In this document: one piece after another, positions 44,101-56,113 of the stretch
How positions within the stretch are numbered: position 1 is the first letter of the stretch
Layout of the letters: every line of letters starts with the position of its first letter
Assembly: GCA_014529385.2 (NCBI GenBank)
Contig: CM043942.1
Span: forward strand, 109,697,141 to 109,761,140
DNA length: 64,000 bases
Source of the DNA: Adiantum capillus-veneris
Lineage: Eukaryota; Streptophyta; Polypodiopsida; Polypodiales; Pteridaceae
Direction of reading: 5' to 3'
Notes under the pieces: model-generated
The model's database searches: none
Told to the model about the DNA's origin: nothing
The model's input: only the letters and a program-made list of their open reading frames with translations
Position numbers and translations under genes: made by a program

Positions 44101-47003
44101 TATCTGCTCATTGATTTACTACCATGATAAGTCTCTCTTTTCCCACATTCAGTGGCAAGAAGGGAGGAAACATCACCACCGATTTTTTGGATAACTTTGA
44201 CATCGCTTTGTGTGGTTTCCAACAAGGATGTCGACGCCTCACGGCTACAAATCTTTCCTCTATTGATGAAAGTAGAGGCTAAGTCTTGGTACAATGCCTT
44301 GCCCCAAGCTACCAAGGATGCATGTGACTTACTACGTGCTACATTTGTGAAGATATTTGGTGGAGGCACAACCTCAGAAAAGTTATGGCAAATGCTGACA
44401 AAGTTAAAGCAGGGAGGTCTACTAGAGTATGCCACTTGCAAATCCAATTTTGTGGATTTGTGGGAGCGATGGGTTGCCTCACTCAATGAAGGTGAAGAAG
44501 TGCCCGATTTCCTAAAGAAGGACCGTTTCATTGTTGGTTTGTGGTCGCCGCTTAAGGCGAAGGAAAAGGGGAGAATCCCTGCAACGTATGAGTTGGCAAT
44601 GGAGCTAGCCCACCTTATAGACAAGAAGTTGTGCATGCAAGCAAGAGTCAACGAGTCAAAGGAATCAAACTCAATTTGACTAACCCCAGTAACTGCAATA
44701 TCCGCTCAGAGGACCCAACCACAAGAGGCATCAGAAGAGCCGCAAGACCTGTTGAGTCGCATCACTACTCAACTGGAGAATCTATCTGTGCATTTGGTGC
44801 AACAAGGGCATGCACACAACCAAAATCAAGATCAACTAATAGGACAATGAAGGCATAACCAAGAATATCTATGCTACAATTGTGGAAAAGATGGCCATGG
44901 TATGTATTACTGCCTACACCAAAGGAGGCAAAATTTCAATAGAGGAGCAAGACCACCACCACCGAGGGCACCACAACAAGAACCACCTATACAAATCCTA
45001 CAACCACCCGCTCAACCATATCCATCACCACCACCACAACCTCTCATTCCACCCTTACCCTACCAATCGGCAACCAGGTAGTAAGTGTCATCAGTCTTGA
45101 AGATAAGGGAAAGGAGAAATTGGAGGAGGATATCAAGGGAGTGGCAAAAGGTAAGACCAAAGTTAAAGGAGTAGATGCCATGGGGGTAAAGCGCGCTAGG
45201 CATGGTGAATCTTCCCAAAAGGAAGAAAAGAGGAAAATTAAAGGGGAATCTAGCAAAAAGACATCCAAGTCTTGACTTAAAATTGACATTGTAGATTTCT
45301 CTTTGGGTGAATATTCTAAACCATATGATTGGTTCAAGATGTTTTTGTGCAGGGTCCAAAAATCACATGGCACCTAGGGTGAGGAGAAAATGGACAAAGA
45401 TGGTTAGCACAAGAAGACCAAAGCCAAAGATAGCCGGGGCTATCTCTGGGAGGAATCTAGATGACATACTACCAGTGATGGATGCTCACATCAAAGGCAA
45501 CACATCTCCAATATCTATATCAATGGTGGTGCACAAATATGCATCATGAGTGAAAAAATGATGCACCATTTGGATTTAGAGGTGAGTAGGCTGGCACCAT
45601 GCATAACCAAAATGACAAATAATGTAAAAGTTCAATGTGTTGGCGTTATAAATGCAATTAGGATAAAGGCGCTCAACACCGAGATAGATGTGGACATCTT
45701 TGTCATGCCACACAAAGGGGAGGGCTATCCTATCATTCTAGGGAGGCCTTTGCTTATGGCTATGAGAGCTAAGCAGAACTGGACACTGGCATAATCCAGA
45801 TGAGGAGTGCCAAAGGGAATCCAATACTTTATGACATGAAGACAGGTCAGCAACATGGCATGGATCTAGAAACCTCTGGGGATGAGTTTTCTAGTAGTGA
45901 CTCTTCAACCACTTCAGAGGAGGAGTCAACATTGACTGAAGAAATTGACAGTAGCATTAAGGTGATGGGGGTCATCCTCAAGGACCCTAAGAAGATGGAG
46001 CAACCTGATGCATCATCATCAAACCGAGAGGATACACCAGGTATCCCTGGTAGAATCAAGTAAGCTACATCAAATGCTCTCTAGTGAGTTGTGTGGGAAG
46101 GAGCACAAAGATTTTATTTTGATGCTAAGTAATTTTACCACATTGTTCATTGATGAATATGATAAAATCGTTGGCATCACAGTAGTTTAGCATCACATCA
46201 AGCTCAAGGAGGAAAGTAAACCTATAGTGAGAAAGCTTAGGCAGGTAGGAGTAATTTGACAAGAGGCATTGATCAAGGAGGTAAGGGAAATGCTAGAAGA
46301 AGCAGGTTTCATCTATCCTGTTGAAGAATCAGAGTGGGTTTCTGCAGTGATAGTCACACCAAAGAAGAATGGTAAGTGGAGGGTTTTTGTTGATTACAAG
46401 CCCCTTAATATAGCCACGAAGAGGGACCATTTTCCTCTTCCTTTCCAAGATGAAATTCTCAATGTGGTAGCTGGACATGAGCGCTACATGGTATGTGATG
46501 GCTACTCAGGCTACTTCCAAATTAGCATCACTGAAGAAGATCAAAAGAAGACAACCTTCATCACACCATGGGGATGTTTTTCTTACAGAGTTATTCCTTT
46601 TTGTCTCACCAATGCTCCAGCCACTTTTCAGCGCTATGTGACATTTGTTTTTCAGCCATTCTTTGGAAAATCAATTCGTGTTTTTATTGATGACTTTTGT
46701 ATCTATAGTTCCTACTCTCTTCATTTGGAGAAAGTTTATGAAGGTCCAGATAGGTTGCAAGCTTTGGGTGGCCAACTCAACGTGGAGAAATGCCACATTG
46801 GTGAAAGCAAGGTTACTCTTCTTGGACATGTGATCTCTGCCAAGGGCATTGAAGATGACCCAAGCAAGGTTCAAGCCTTGGTGGCTTTGCACTCTCCCAC
46901 GACAACAAAGAGGTTGGTCTCTTTTTTTCAAAAGGTGAGGTATTTGATTAGGTTCATTCACCTTCTCTCTCAAGTGGTTCTCCCTTTACAGCAAGTTACC
47001 CAT
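44101..47003 (+). pseudogene. gag-pol: gag, protease and RT of element D
   Basis: The gag domain is at 44152-44679, with W-Y-N-A-L-P and F-V-D-L-W. After frame changes a zinc knuckle CYNCGKDGHGMYYC (44877-44918, normal CX2CX4HX4C) is followed by a Pro/His-rich stretch. Protease: the active site reads INGGAQ near 45525, with Asn in place of the catalytic Asp, and an IILGRPL motif near 45735. RT from 46269: W-R-V-F-V-D-Y-K, D-G-Y-S-G-Y-F-Q near 46500, A-P-A-T-F-Q near 46615, active site F-I-D-D near 46685, then L-G-H-V-I-S near 46825. The reading is lost at about 47004 where a DNA transposon begins. Several stops and indels lie between gag and RT. Confidence 0.87.
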
Positions 47004-47012
47004 CAAGAGATC
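47004..47012. repeat. Left target-site duplication of the Mutator-like element
   Basis: CAAGAGATC here is repeated exactly at 53774-53782. Both copies encode the same Q-E-I of element D, so the duplicated bases are original coding sequence. Confidence 0.85.
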
Positions 47013-47520
47013 GAGGAATCCTAAAATTAGAGCAAACAAAATTGAGCAAACCATAATCCGAGCAAAACCGGCGATGTTTCGTGACCCCCTTGTGCAATAT
47101 ATTTGTTATATACATATTTGTTTTTCGCTGGTTAGAAATAATCCCTTCATAATTTCTTTACCTTAGAAAAACCCTTTTCAGTTGTTCAATCACTCACACA
47201 TGCCAAAAACCTTACATCAACAATGAAATCGACAAAAAATATGTATTGCACCTAAAATTTAGAAAAGTGTACAATGTACAACAATACTTCCGATCAAGAA
47301 TACTTGGTAAAAACTTTAACACCCATAGCCATATATCACCAAAAAAGTTTGTGTTAGAGAGAAAGATACCTTCAGCATATTGCGATATACAAATCTTTCC
47401 CCCCAATGAGGGACTCATACATCCCACCAAGCCAACCAAGTCTCCAATGAAGGAACCTCCTCTTCAATGGACATTCCTGTTTTCCAAAATCTCCTAAGCT
47501 CTCCCTTACAATTCTCAGTC

Positions 47521-48529
47521 TCATTCTCTGTTGGTGTAATTCTCCTTTTGCGGCACAAAATCTTGTGCTCTTGTTGAAATTATGGACGGATGTGCTTGAT
47601 AGTATGTCAAACCATACTTCGCTCCCAATGGAACAAACATGATCTCTCTTTGTTTGAAATAGATTTCTTCGCTCCTCAGATAAATCGTACGCACAACAAT
47701 ATAATTGGCACTTGCTTCATCTGCTATGAATCCTCTGAACTCTGGTTTATCAAAGTCTTGTTCCTTAATCACATTATTTAGCATCTTCCAAAATTCAATC
47801 TAAGCATATTAAATTTATTTTCCACAATAAACTCATCAGTTGCAATGGTGAGGAGCTCTTGTACGTAAGGTCATAGACATGTGCTGACATAACCAGCCAT
47901 CCTTGAACACAGTGGACATGATCAAAGTGCACCCACTTTTGCTCTAAATTACCTCCAAGGTGCAACCAATTCACTAAATCATCTCCACTTCCAGGTCCTT
48001 TAACTAACATCTTATATACATGGGGATGCACCTTATCAACCAATTGACATGGGAAGAGGATACTATGAATAAAAGGATATCTGAAATTGCTTTTTAAGGT
48101 GAAGCACTACCTCAAGACCCTTTGTAGTGATATTCTTTGATCTCTTTGCACACTCCAAAATTTGCTCTACTCTCCTTTCATTTGAAAGGGGAGTCAAACT
48201 GTCCAAGAATTCAACAAACTCCAAATCTTCAATCACACCTCTTGCCCCGTTGAGCCTGCTTCAATAAGCTTGTCTATGATAATATCATGAGTAGTGGCTC
48301 GCTCCAGCTGTTTGGCATTCGCCAAAGGATCTCGACTTGCATGATTAAGCAACATTTCATCTATGTACTCAATTGTCTGACTCCTTCCCTCTGCACATGG
48401 ATGATTATGCTCTCCAAGATGCAAAGCACACCTAGTACAATGGTGCTTATTTCTTGGCAAACAATAATAAGTAACCGCAAGACATGTAGAGACATATTCT
48501 GGCATTTTTCCACATTGAGTGCATGTCAT
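47521..48529 (-). pseudogene. Mutator-like transposase, decayed
   Basis: Three pieces in shifting frames lie in minus-strand order. 48529-48233 begins with C-T-Q-C-G-K-M-P-E-Y and has a zinc-like C-x-x-C-A-L-H-L-G-E-H-N-H-P. 48043-47795 has H-P-H-V-Y-K and F-D-H-V-H-C-V-Q-G-W. 47784-47521 has F-R-G-F-I-A-D-E-A-S-A-N-Y, like the G-F-x-A-D-x-A-x-A-N segment of the DDE domain in Mutator-like transposases. I infer the family from this and from the 9 bp duplication. The catalytic triad cannot be confirmed and a C-terminal SWIM finger is not visible. Confidence 0.55.
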
Positions 48530-48568
48530 TGTGCCTTACTAAGAGGAGAAATATCCTTTAGGACATGA

Positions 48569-49870
48569 TTTAACAAGCCGACCTCGCCATTGAGACTCAT
48601 AGACATGTTTGAGAGCAAAAAAAATGGACAATCAATGTTAATGCAGTGCAAATACCCAGGCATCTACTAAATCTAACAACACCATTAAAACTATCACTAC
48701 TACAAGCGACGTACTCTGTCTACATGTGACTATCATGTCTTTGCTCCATACCACTCATATATGAAGAATCACTAGCTGGTGGCAATTCAAACACAATGTA
48801 GCCATCATATTTAGCTGGGAGTTCATCAGTCTAGACCACCTTCTTGGCTTGATGGAGAGAAATATATAAATTGCTTTGGTAGTGGCATGCACTTAATCAT
48901 GTCAATCACACTTGCATTGATTTGAGTGATCTACATTGTGTAGATCATCATTTAAATGATCTCCATTGTTGTCTTTCTTGTCTTGAGGAACTCTGCCGAT
49001 GCTTGCACCAATTTGATCCTCACTTCTAATGTCTACCTTGTAGAACTCGTGTAGATCACGATCAAGCATGCAAGTTTGCTCACCATCATCTGATATTGTA
49101 GCCTCCAGCTTTACTTAATCTTGCGGTCTAGATAATGTTAGTGGTCAAAGATAGAAATTGGCATCACGAAGCTCAAAATGTCCTTACACAGAAGCAACTG
49201 CTAGCAAATAAAATCTACTTTGAAACATTAGCACTAGCTTATGTCCACGTCGTGGCCCAAAAATTGTAATGCATGTCCACATGGGTTAATAGTGTGACAA
49301 GCAGAATTTTAGCAATTGTAGTGTACAGATTGCTACAACGGGTTGAATCAAAGTTTTAAATTTCTTCCAAGTTTTTTAACTTGAAATTCTAGTCATAACT
49401 ATAAGCCGCCTGAGGAGGTTTGCACGTTCATGTGCCCGTACTCATCAATCATGGCTTTCTTTAATATAAAATTTTCACTGTATAAAATTTTTACAAAGTG
49501 AGATCAAATATTTTTTAAAAAATTCTCGAATTGTCCGAACAAAAATGTGCCATGTCATTATTGTACAATAATGGCAATTTTCACCTACCCTTGTGAAACC
49601 AAAACCAAACCATCTGCCTTGCATTTCTTCTGTGCAAATCTCTATAAGAAACTTTCAATTTACCCAATTCGTGGAACATCTTGCTTCTCAGCCCTGTGTT
49701 TGTTCTTTGATGATTGCATTGGTACAACCCTTCTATGCTTGCCTTGTCTCAAACTCACAGGCTCCTGCGGTTTGCAGTCCACCAAGAGCTCGACTGTCTC
49801 TAACGGCATCGTTTAAGCTTCTTCATGTGAAGGCATGAGTCATCATCTGCGGGGAAACCTCCTCCCAGGT
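48569..49870. other. Non-coding part of the Mutator-like element
   Basis: No ORF here has a recognisable domain. The two overlapping ORFs at 49547-49838 have cysteine-rich translations without similarity I know. Confidence 0.4.
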
Positions 49871-49878
49871 ACCTTTGA

Positions 49879-52050
49879 AAACTACCTGTAGTCATCCAGG
49901 TCGACGTGGATGGCTACAGGCAGTTTGTTTTACATAGCTTTAAGGTTACTATGCACGGTTGTGTTCCTATTGCAGCTTCAACTATTCAATAAGGTGGGTT
50001 TAATTTAGGTGTGTTGTAGTAGTTGTAGGTCATTCAAAAGTCGTTGTAGGCTCCTGCGGGGCCACGAGTTTATGAGCTAAGATATCTTGGTGGCGGTGCC
50101 AGCAGAGATAGCGATGACGGTGTCAGCGGGTCAAAGATTTCATCCAGTCCTTCACTTCATTCGCCCACCTGGCACACATTTTATGCATGTTTTGAACCTG
50201 ATCTGGTGGCGAGCAAGAGATGGCCGGCTGCTTCAATACTAAATAGAATGGCTGTATGAGCGCTGAACGGCAAGCCTCTTGGTGGATGGGATCTAGGTAC
50301 TAAACTTGCAGGGTGGGTGAGGTCAGCCCGGCCTGGATACTGAGGGCAACGTGATATTGATAGATTTGCAAACTACCTGTAGCAGTCCACGCCGGCGTGG
50401 ATGGCTACAGGTAGTTATTTTCCCTAAGGGTGCAAGACACCTCATAACGTTGGCCAGCAGCTGCAGTTCCATGATCGCATGCACTAGCTTATGGTAACAT
50501 TTCGGCTATGGGTTGCGCGCTTGGGAGAGCAGCCGGAGCCACATGCAACCAGCTAGAAGCAGTCCACTAAAAAGTCAACACATCTTCAAGACACGCTCTA
50601 CGAACTCGCGACCTCTCGCTCATCACAGGCTGCTCTCATACCACTGCACTACTGCGCATGCTTCTGCAATATTACTCTTTCCATACGTGCATTGTACTCT
50701 TTTGATGCTCAAAATCCAAGTACTCTGCACAAAAAGCGCCATTCATGTCACTAGGATCAGCTTGTGTTGCTGATGATTGTGGAAATGAAACCCAGCAATC
50801 TGTTTCAGAGTTGTAAATTCAAAGCTCGTGTACATAAAATTCCTGCTTCACCTTGGTGCAATACCATACTGTCCCTATTGCGCGTGCTTGCAGGCAATGA
50901 GTGGCTTTCTGCTGCCCCACAGAAAAGCGCGATGGCCGACTCTTCCTGTCAACTATTAATATGCTTGACTCTTTACAGTGTTCGGGAAAACGTGTCTCAG
51001 CTTAATATCGTTTCAAAAATGCCGGTTGAGGGCAAGGGGAAAACGAGAAATTCCGCCCCAAAATAGAGAAAAATAGCATAAAACCCCGAAAAAATGACCT
51101 TATTTTCTAAAATTTCCTTTTGAGAAAATCTAGGAAAGGAATTTTAGTGATTTTTCCCGAACAATTACCTTGATTACCGTCCAATTTTGGGCTACACAAG
51201 GGGACCATGGGTTTTGGCTGAAAAGGCGTCGAGGGATGCCAGTAGGCACATGCTCTATGGGTGCAGAGGATATTCCATTCCAGACAAGTACCATGATTGG
51301 TAGACCATAATCTGCTATTAGTTCTCTTAGCCCACCAAGCTTATCATTACAAGTACCCTTTGCCCCTTAGTATAAGCTGCATTTATCATGACAAATAGCC
51401 AGCTTTCAATTTACATGAAGCAAGCCAAAACACGGACAACACATATGAATGCCTGCTCTGTAGTGCCACGCACGAGCCTCTACCTACTCCTTAATCCTAT
51501 GAGGATAAGTCAAAAGAATGAACTAGACCAAACATCCCATTTGCAAAATGCCGAGAAGGCTGGGACTCTGGATGAGTCAGATCATCTCTTTCAGGTATTC
51601 TGAACTCCTCAATGGCACCCTTTGCAAGTCAAGCTGGAAATAGCTTTAGTGGCTTTCTTTCACATGTTTGCAAGATTCTGAAGTGCTAAAATTGAGCAAC
51701 ACTTACCTTGATAGCTTGCTGCAACTTGCTGCATGAACAACATGGCGATAATGGTGCTAATCTTTGTGGCTAGTAGTGCTCTAGTTCGCGCAGCTGCTGC
51801 AATGGGGGTCGGTCTCATGATAGTTCTGCAATAGTACATGGCGGGTTGTGACCGATCAAGGATGTCTGAGCTACTTCTGCTACTTCCATATTAAGCTGAG
51901 TATGATAATGTAGCTAAGTTGGTACTTTCTTGGCCGAAACATGAGAAGAGGCACCATTATCGTGAGAGCAGTATTCCTACCATATCATCAGGTTACCTTC
52001 GCAAACTATCTATAGCCATCCACGCCAGCGTGGCTCGCTACAGGAGGTTT
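49879..52050. repeat. Three dispersed 48 bp palindromes
   Basis: Copies lie at 49879-49926, 50370-50417 and 52003-52050. Each is an inverted repeat with no loop, beginning AAACTACCTGTAG (or a close variant), centred on CGCCGGCG, CGCCAGCG or GGTCGACG, and ending with the reverse complement. Arms match at 21 of 24, about 21 of 24 and fewer positions. Copies resemble each other while the flanks do not. They could be minimal foldback elements or structured sites. Confidence 0.85.
50592..50655 (-). repeat. tRNA-like sequence, possible SINE head
   Basis: On the minus strand TAGTGCAGTGG is a perfect match to the A-box consensus of RNA polymerase III promoters. About 35 bases later GCGAGTTCG resembles a B box. 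Cloverleaf ends are not intact, so this is a tRNA-derived SINE or pseudogene and not a working tRNA. Confidence 0.45.
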
Positions 52051-52362
52051 TTTTCTCTTGAGTTTTTAAGAACTACAAATCAATGAAATGAAAGCTACTG
52101 GTGGGCCATAATTCTCAAAAGTTTTTGAATCATTGTTGAAAATCAAAACGGACCGCTCTGATAACACACGAGCTTGCATATTCGAATTTGTTAGACTCTG
52201 GGTGGTTGCTGATCATGGTCTCTAATGGCAGGTTTGTGCTACCATCATATTTTCTATACAATACTTTTTTATTTTCTGGTTGTGTGTTTTTTATTTTAGT
52301 TTTGAGAATCCCTTGCAGGGGATACCATTGGCTGGGTTGAGAGATTTTGTTGTACATCAGAG

Positions 52363-52971
52363 ATGGCTATTCATCATCGCATTGCGGTCCTCCATCATGG
52401 AGCTTACGGGTATGGCAATAGCTTTGGTGGTCGGATTGAGGTAATGCTCTTCTATATACTAACATGTTTGTTTCTCATTTGGTGTGTTAAGTGTTATTGT
52501 TCTTATTGTCTATGTTGTAGTGTAGTGTCATTGTTCTCTCCTACTTATGGTGCATAGGGTTGGCATGCAACCACCTTGCTTTGTGGTAGAGAGCATCCCA
52601 CTAGCATGAATCCTTTGAACTCTTACATGATGCACCACCTTCTAGAGTCCTCTTAGGCAAGATCATCATCAGGGGAGCCATGGCGCGGTGGCCTTCAACT
52701 AAGTCATTCTTTTGCTGCATGTTTTGTGGAGCTTCTTTGTAGGCGTGGAGGTCTTTGTTTAGAGTTGGAATGTGGTACAGCTCTAGTATTGGCAGCATGC
52801 TTAGGTACAGGGTGTGTGCGTGTAGCTATTGATAGTGATGATGCTTTGATTTCAGATTATGTGCAACCATTACCTCGTCGTAAAAAGCTAAGCAGAGAGG
52901 GGGCTTCCATCTCTCTTGATGTTGATGATGTGGGTGACATGCCTTCACGTGTCAACCCCTTTGATGACTAG
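52363..52971 (+). pseudogene. Methyltransferase-like gene fragment with an intron
   Basis: Exon 1 (52363-52440) reads M-A-I-H-H-R-I-A-V-L-H-H-G. A GT-AG intron (52441-52559) follows, and exon 2 reads to 52971. The core G-G-L-C-L-E-L-E-C-G-T-A then V-R-V-A-I-D-S-D looks like motifs I and II of an AdoMet-dependent methyltransferase (Rossmann fold), but with Glu where the family has Gly in G-x-G. A stop near 52654 breaks exon 2. It lies inside the Mutator-like element and could be a captured host gene or a domain carried by the transposon. Confidence 0.4.
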
Positions 52972-53542
52972 TCAAAATCCACTTTACTCTTCCTTTTGCT
53001 CTCTAATTTATGTTCACATCGTACTTGCATGCTATTTTATTACTTTTTTGTTATCATTGTTCATTATCTAGGAATTATGGATAATGATTCAAACAACAAT
53101 TTCGATTCTAGATTTCTTGTTTCTATGATGTAGGTTCTATATTGCTTACATGTGGATTGTGAGTCTTATATATATTTTTCTGTTATGGAAGTGTGTGGCC
53201 GGTTTATGCCGAGGGGATTTCAAAAACCATGGTGACTGATGTATGAAATATTGACAACCATGAGAAGTGTTAGAGGCACAACAGTGTCTTTATTGATGAT
53301 GAATGTGATTCTTCATAGTCACTATAGAAAACTATAACATTTTTTGTTGTTGTTGTTGTTGAAAAGGCACAACATGCTACTCTCTATTTTGCATCAATGT
53401 TCCACTTTTTATCTTACAATTCTTTAAAAATCTCTCTTCGTTGGATATAGGATATGACAATTGTCTCTTGATATAGAACTTAGAAACTTTGTAGGTGTAT
53501 GAGCATTGTTGAATTGCATAAGATTGATCGTTAAAATTCAAA
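52972..53542. other. Non-coding stretch with a short TTG run
   Basis: No gene is seen. A TTG trinucleotide run is at 53344-53361. Confidence 0.5.
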
Positions 53543-53754
53543 GTTAAAATTATAGTAATGATTGTTGTCATGGATCATGACATGCTTTGAATACTTCTAA
53601 AATAACTTTTCTACTCGCTCGGGTTTCTCATTGCTTGAAAACTCTTGCGTTAAAATTGTAGTGTTGATTGTTGTTGTGGATCATGACATGGTTTTCATAC
53701 TTGTATAATAACTTTGCTACTTGCTCAAGTTTCTCATTGCTCGACAAATCTTGC
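53543..53754. repeat. 106 bp tandem duplication at the right end of the Mutator-like element
   Basis: Unit one starts GTTAAAATT at 53543 and unit two at 53649. Both contain TGGATCATGACATG and end in TTTCTCATTGCT with a GAGCAA-type motif on the minus strand. The duplication multiplies the subterminal motifs of the right terminal repeat. Confidence 0.88.
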
Positions 53755-53773
53755 TCGGGTTACGGTAAGACTC

Positions 53774-53782
53774 CAAGAGATC
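53774..53782. repeat. Right target-site duplication of the Mutator-like element
   Basis: CAAGAGATC, identical to 47004-47012. The RNase H coding sequence of element D resumes here. Confidence 0.85.
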
Positions 53783-56113
53783 TTCACTTGGAGTGAAGAA
53801 AATGTACAGCAGTTCAATGAGGTAAAACAAATTCTAGCCTCACTTCCCACCATTGCATCTCCAAAGTGGGAGGAGCCGTTTTATGTAAACCCTAGTGTAG
53901 GCAATGACACACTTGGGGCAGTATTGATGCAAAAGGATCCTCAAACTTCTTTCATGCATCCTATCTACTTCTCTAGTTGCATGATGGCTCCATCAAAAAA
54001 GGGATACACGGCTGTGGAGCACATGGTGCTTGCATTAATGTTTGCTACCACCAAATTTTTCTCTTATTTACTATCTAGACCATTCATAATTTTAACCATG
54101 GAAGAATTATTTCCTTATGTAATGCAGCACATGGATGTTTCTTCTAGGATTTCCAAATAGCTCACAAGGTTGCAAGATTTTGACTACACAATGCAAGTGG
54201 AGAGCTCCACAAGATCCAATCTAGGAGGCATTCTCTCTTATTGCCACTATGAAAAGAAGCTGAAGATCAAGACAAGTGACAAAGAAGTAACACCTGTGTT
54301 GGAAGTCCCTAAGATAGAGAGGGTTCACTCTCTTTTCTTTGATGGAGCCTATAAGAGGACAATGGACAAAGTTGCAACGGGCATTGTCATCTTCAACGAG
54401 AAAGGGGAAAATGTATTCTCCATTGGGCATATCTTGGATTCTCGCTCCAATAATGAAGCAGAATATGCAGCCTTAACTCTTGGGTTAGAGTGGTGTGTGA
54501 AACAAGGTATTCAATGATTAAATGTATTAGGCTTCTCCAATCTTGAAAAAATAAAAATCCTTTCAAAACATCTTAAGTGCACAAGTGAAAGGTGAGTTTA
54601 GAAAATGAAAAGACTCATAAAAGTGGAAAGTCAAAAAAAAAAAATTTGTCCATATAAAGAAGAGATGGCCAAGTGCACATTCATACATTTGTGTTTTCTT
54701 TTGCTTAGTTTCCTTTTGGAGTTTTCTTCTCTTTAGTGTGTCCTTGCACTATATAGTTGTTGAATGTTTTCTTTTGAAGCCATTAGATACACCTTCTAGT
54801 TCAATTTTATGATGCCATGCTTTTAATAAAACAAATACAAGGGACTTGGGATTGTAAAAATCATAGCTTTGCACCAAGTTAGGAAACTTTTAGGGAAGTT
54901 TCAAGTTGTACAATTACATCATGTCCCTCGAGAAAAAAATCAAGAAGCAGATGCTCTAGCTAGAGAGAAACTACGAGATCTTCCAGTGGTGGGTGCTATC
55001 AAGTTGAAGCTGCCTCTCTTCCAAGGTAGCAATGCTATGCATGACATCATGAGTTTCTTGGACACAAGAGAGTATCCTAAAGATCTTACTAAGGGCCAAA
55101 AGAAATGGCTTGTGTGCAAGGCAACAAAATACCGCCTTATCAATGACGACCTCTACTGCAAGGGTAAGGATCAAATTCTTAGGCATGTATCTCTCTCTAG
55201 AGAGATCACATAATTAATTTCAAGCTGCCATGATGGTGTTTGTGGTGGGAACTTTGCACTTGACATCACCAGTAGAAAGGTTCTACACACCGAGTTTGTG
55301 TTGCCTAGTTTACAGATATATGTGCATTGCTGGTGTAAAACATGAAAGGAATGTCAGAATGCTTGTGATAGAAGGCTCACATATGAGCCACAGACTCCTA
55401 TAATCTCTTATGGACCATTTGCAAAATGGAGAATCGATGCCATTGGGCCTTTACCAAGGAGCTTATCAGGTAAATTGTATATCATCATGGGTGTAGACTA
55501 CATGACCAGGTGGGCTAAATCAGTTGCTACCACCCGGATTAAAGCTAAGAAAGTGGCTAAGTTTGTATTTGAAAATATTTTTTGTTGTTTTGGGACTCCT
55601 CTTGAAATAACTTCTTATAGGGGACTAGGTATTAGAGGAGACCTAGTGGGAGATCTGATGAAGAAGCTGGGTATCTCACGACGACACTCAACTCCCTACT
55701 ACCCACAATGCAATGGTTTGGTGGAAAAGGTAAATGGTATGATCTACAAGATCATCACTAAACATGTAAACAATCACAAAAGTGATTGGGACAAACATCT
55801 TATGGCTGCACTTTGGGCTTATCGCACTTCATTTTTCACATCCCTTGGGTTCACACCATATCACTTGGTGTATGGTAAGGATGTCATTTTACCCATTGAA
55901 GTACAACTGGCTAGTCTCAGGGTGCTATCTAGGCAGATGGAGTGCCCTAATGCTTATCTTCACAACCACATTCTTGATCTAGAGAGGCTTCAACTAGACA
56001 GAGAAGATGTTATCAACTATTATGCAGTACAGGCAGAGCAACATCGACTTACCTTCAACAAGGGACTTAAGGCAAAAGGTCTCCAAGAAAGGTATGTTGG
56101 TCCTAAGGTATGA
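53783..56113 (+). pseudogene. pol: RNase H, second RNase H and integrase of element D
   Basis: The Ty3-type RNase H (53783-54160) has the connection W-S-E-E-N and then L-G-A-V-L-M-Q-K-D. The second, archaeal-type RNase H follows with S-L-F-F-D-G-A-Y near 54330 and N-N-E-A-E-Y-A-A-L near 54450. It resumes after an insertion of about 280 bp (54545-54820) as G-T-W-D-C-K-N-H and R-E-K-N-Q-E-A-D-A-L-A near 54930. Integrase: the HHCC finger near 55220-55370 has Asn for the second His and a stop. The core has V-D-Y-M-T-R-W near 55490. The second catalytic Asp is Tyr (T-S-Y-R-G near 55615), and the Glu is kept in G-L-V-E-K-V-N. Translation ends at 56113, with further coding-like sequence to about 56340. 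Confidence 0.87.
54545..54820. repeat. Insertion of about 280 bp in the second RNase H of D
   Basis: Coding sequence stops making sense at about 54545 and resumes at about 54820, where L-I-K-Q-I-Q-G-T-W continues the domain. The inserted sequence is AT-rich and has no ORF. I could not define a target duplication or terminal repeats. Confidence 0.5.

Larger units (their letters stand above)
47013..53773. mobile_element. Mutator-like DNA transposon, 6.76 kb
   Basis: It is flanked by the 9 bp duplication CAAGAGATC, the size typical of Mutator. Both ends begin GAG, and when aligned inwards they share three GAGCAA motifs at the same offsets (17, 31 and 47 from the end), so they are terminal inverted repeats of about 55 bp with partial identity. 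Decayed transposase pieces lie on the minus strand near the left end (47521-48529). The remainder holds three 48 bp palindromes, a tRNA-like sequence, a methyltransferase-like gene piece with an intron, and a 106 bp duplication at the right end. It interrupts element D, so it is younger than D. Confidence 0.82.

Noticed and set aside
49547-49838. Cysteine-rich small protein inside the Mutator-like element
   Set aside because: Two overlapping frames are equally open and neither shows a domain or spacing of known cysteine-rich proteins.
52140-52170. Primer-binding site of a minus-strand retroelement (TGTTATCAGAGC)
   Set aside because: It resembles the tRNA-Met site TGGTATCAGAGC, but no LTR end or coding region fits around it.
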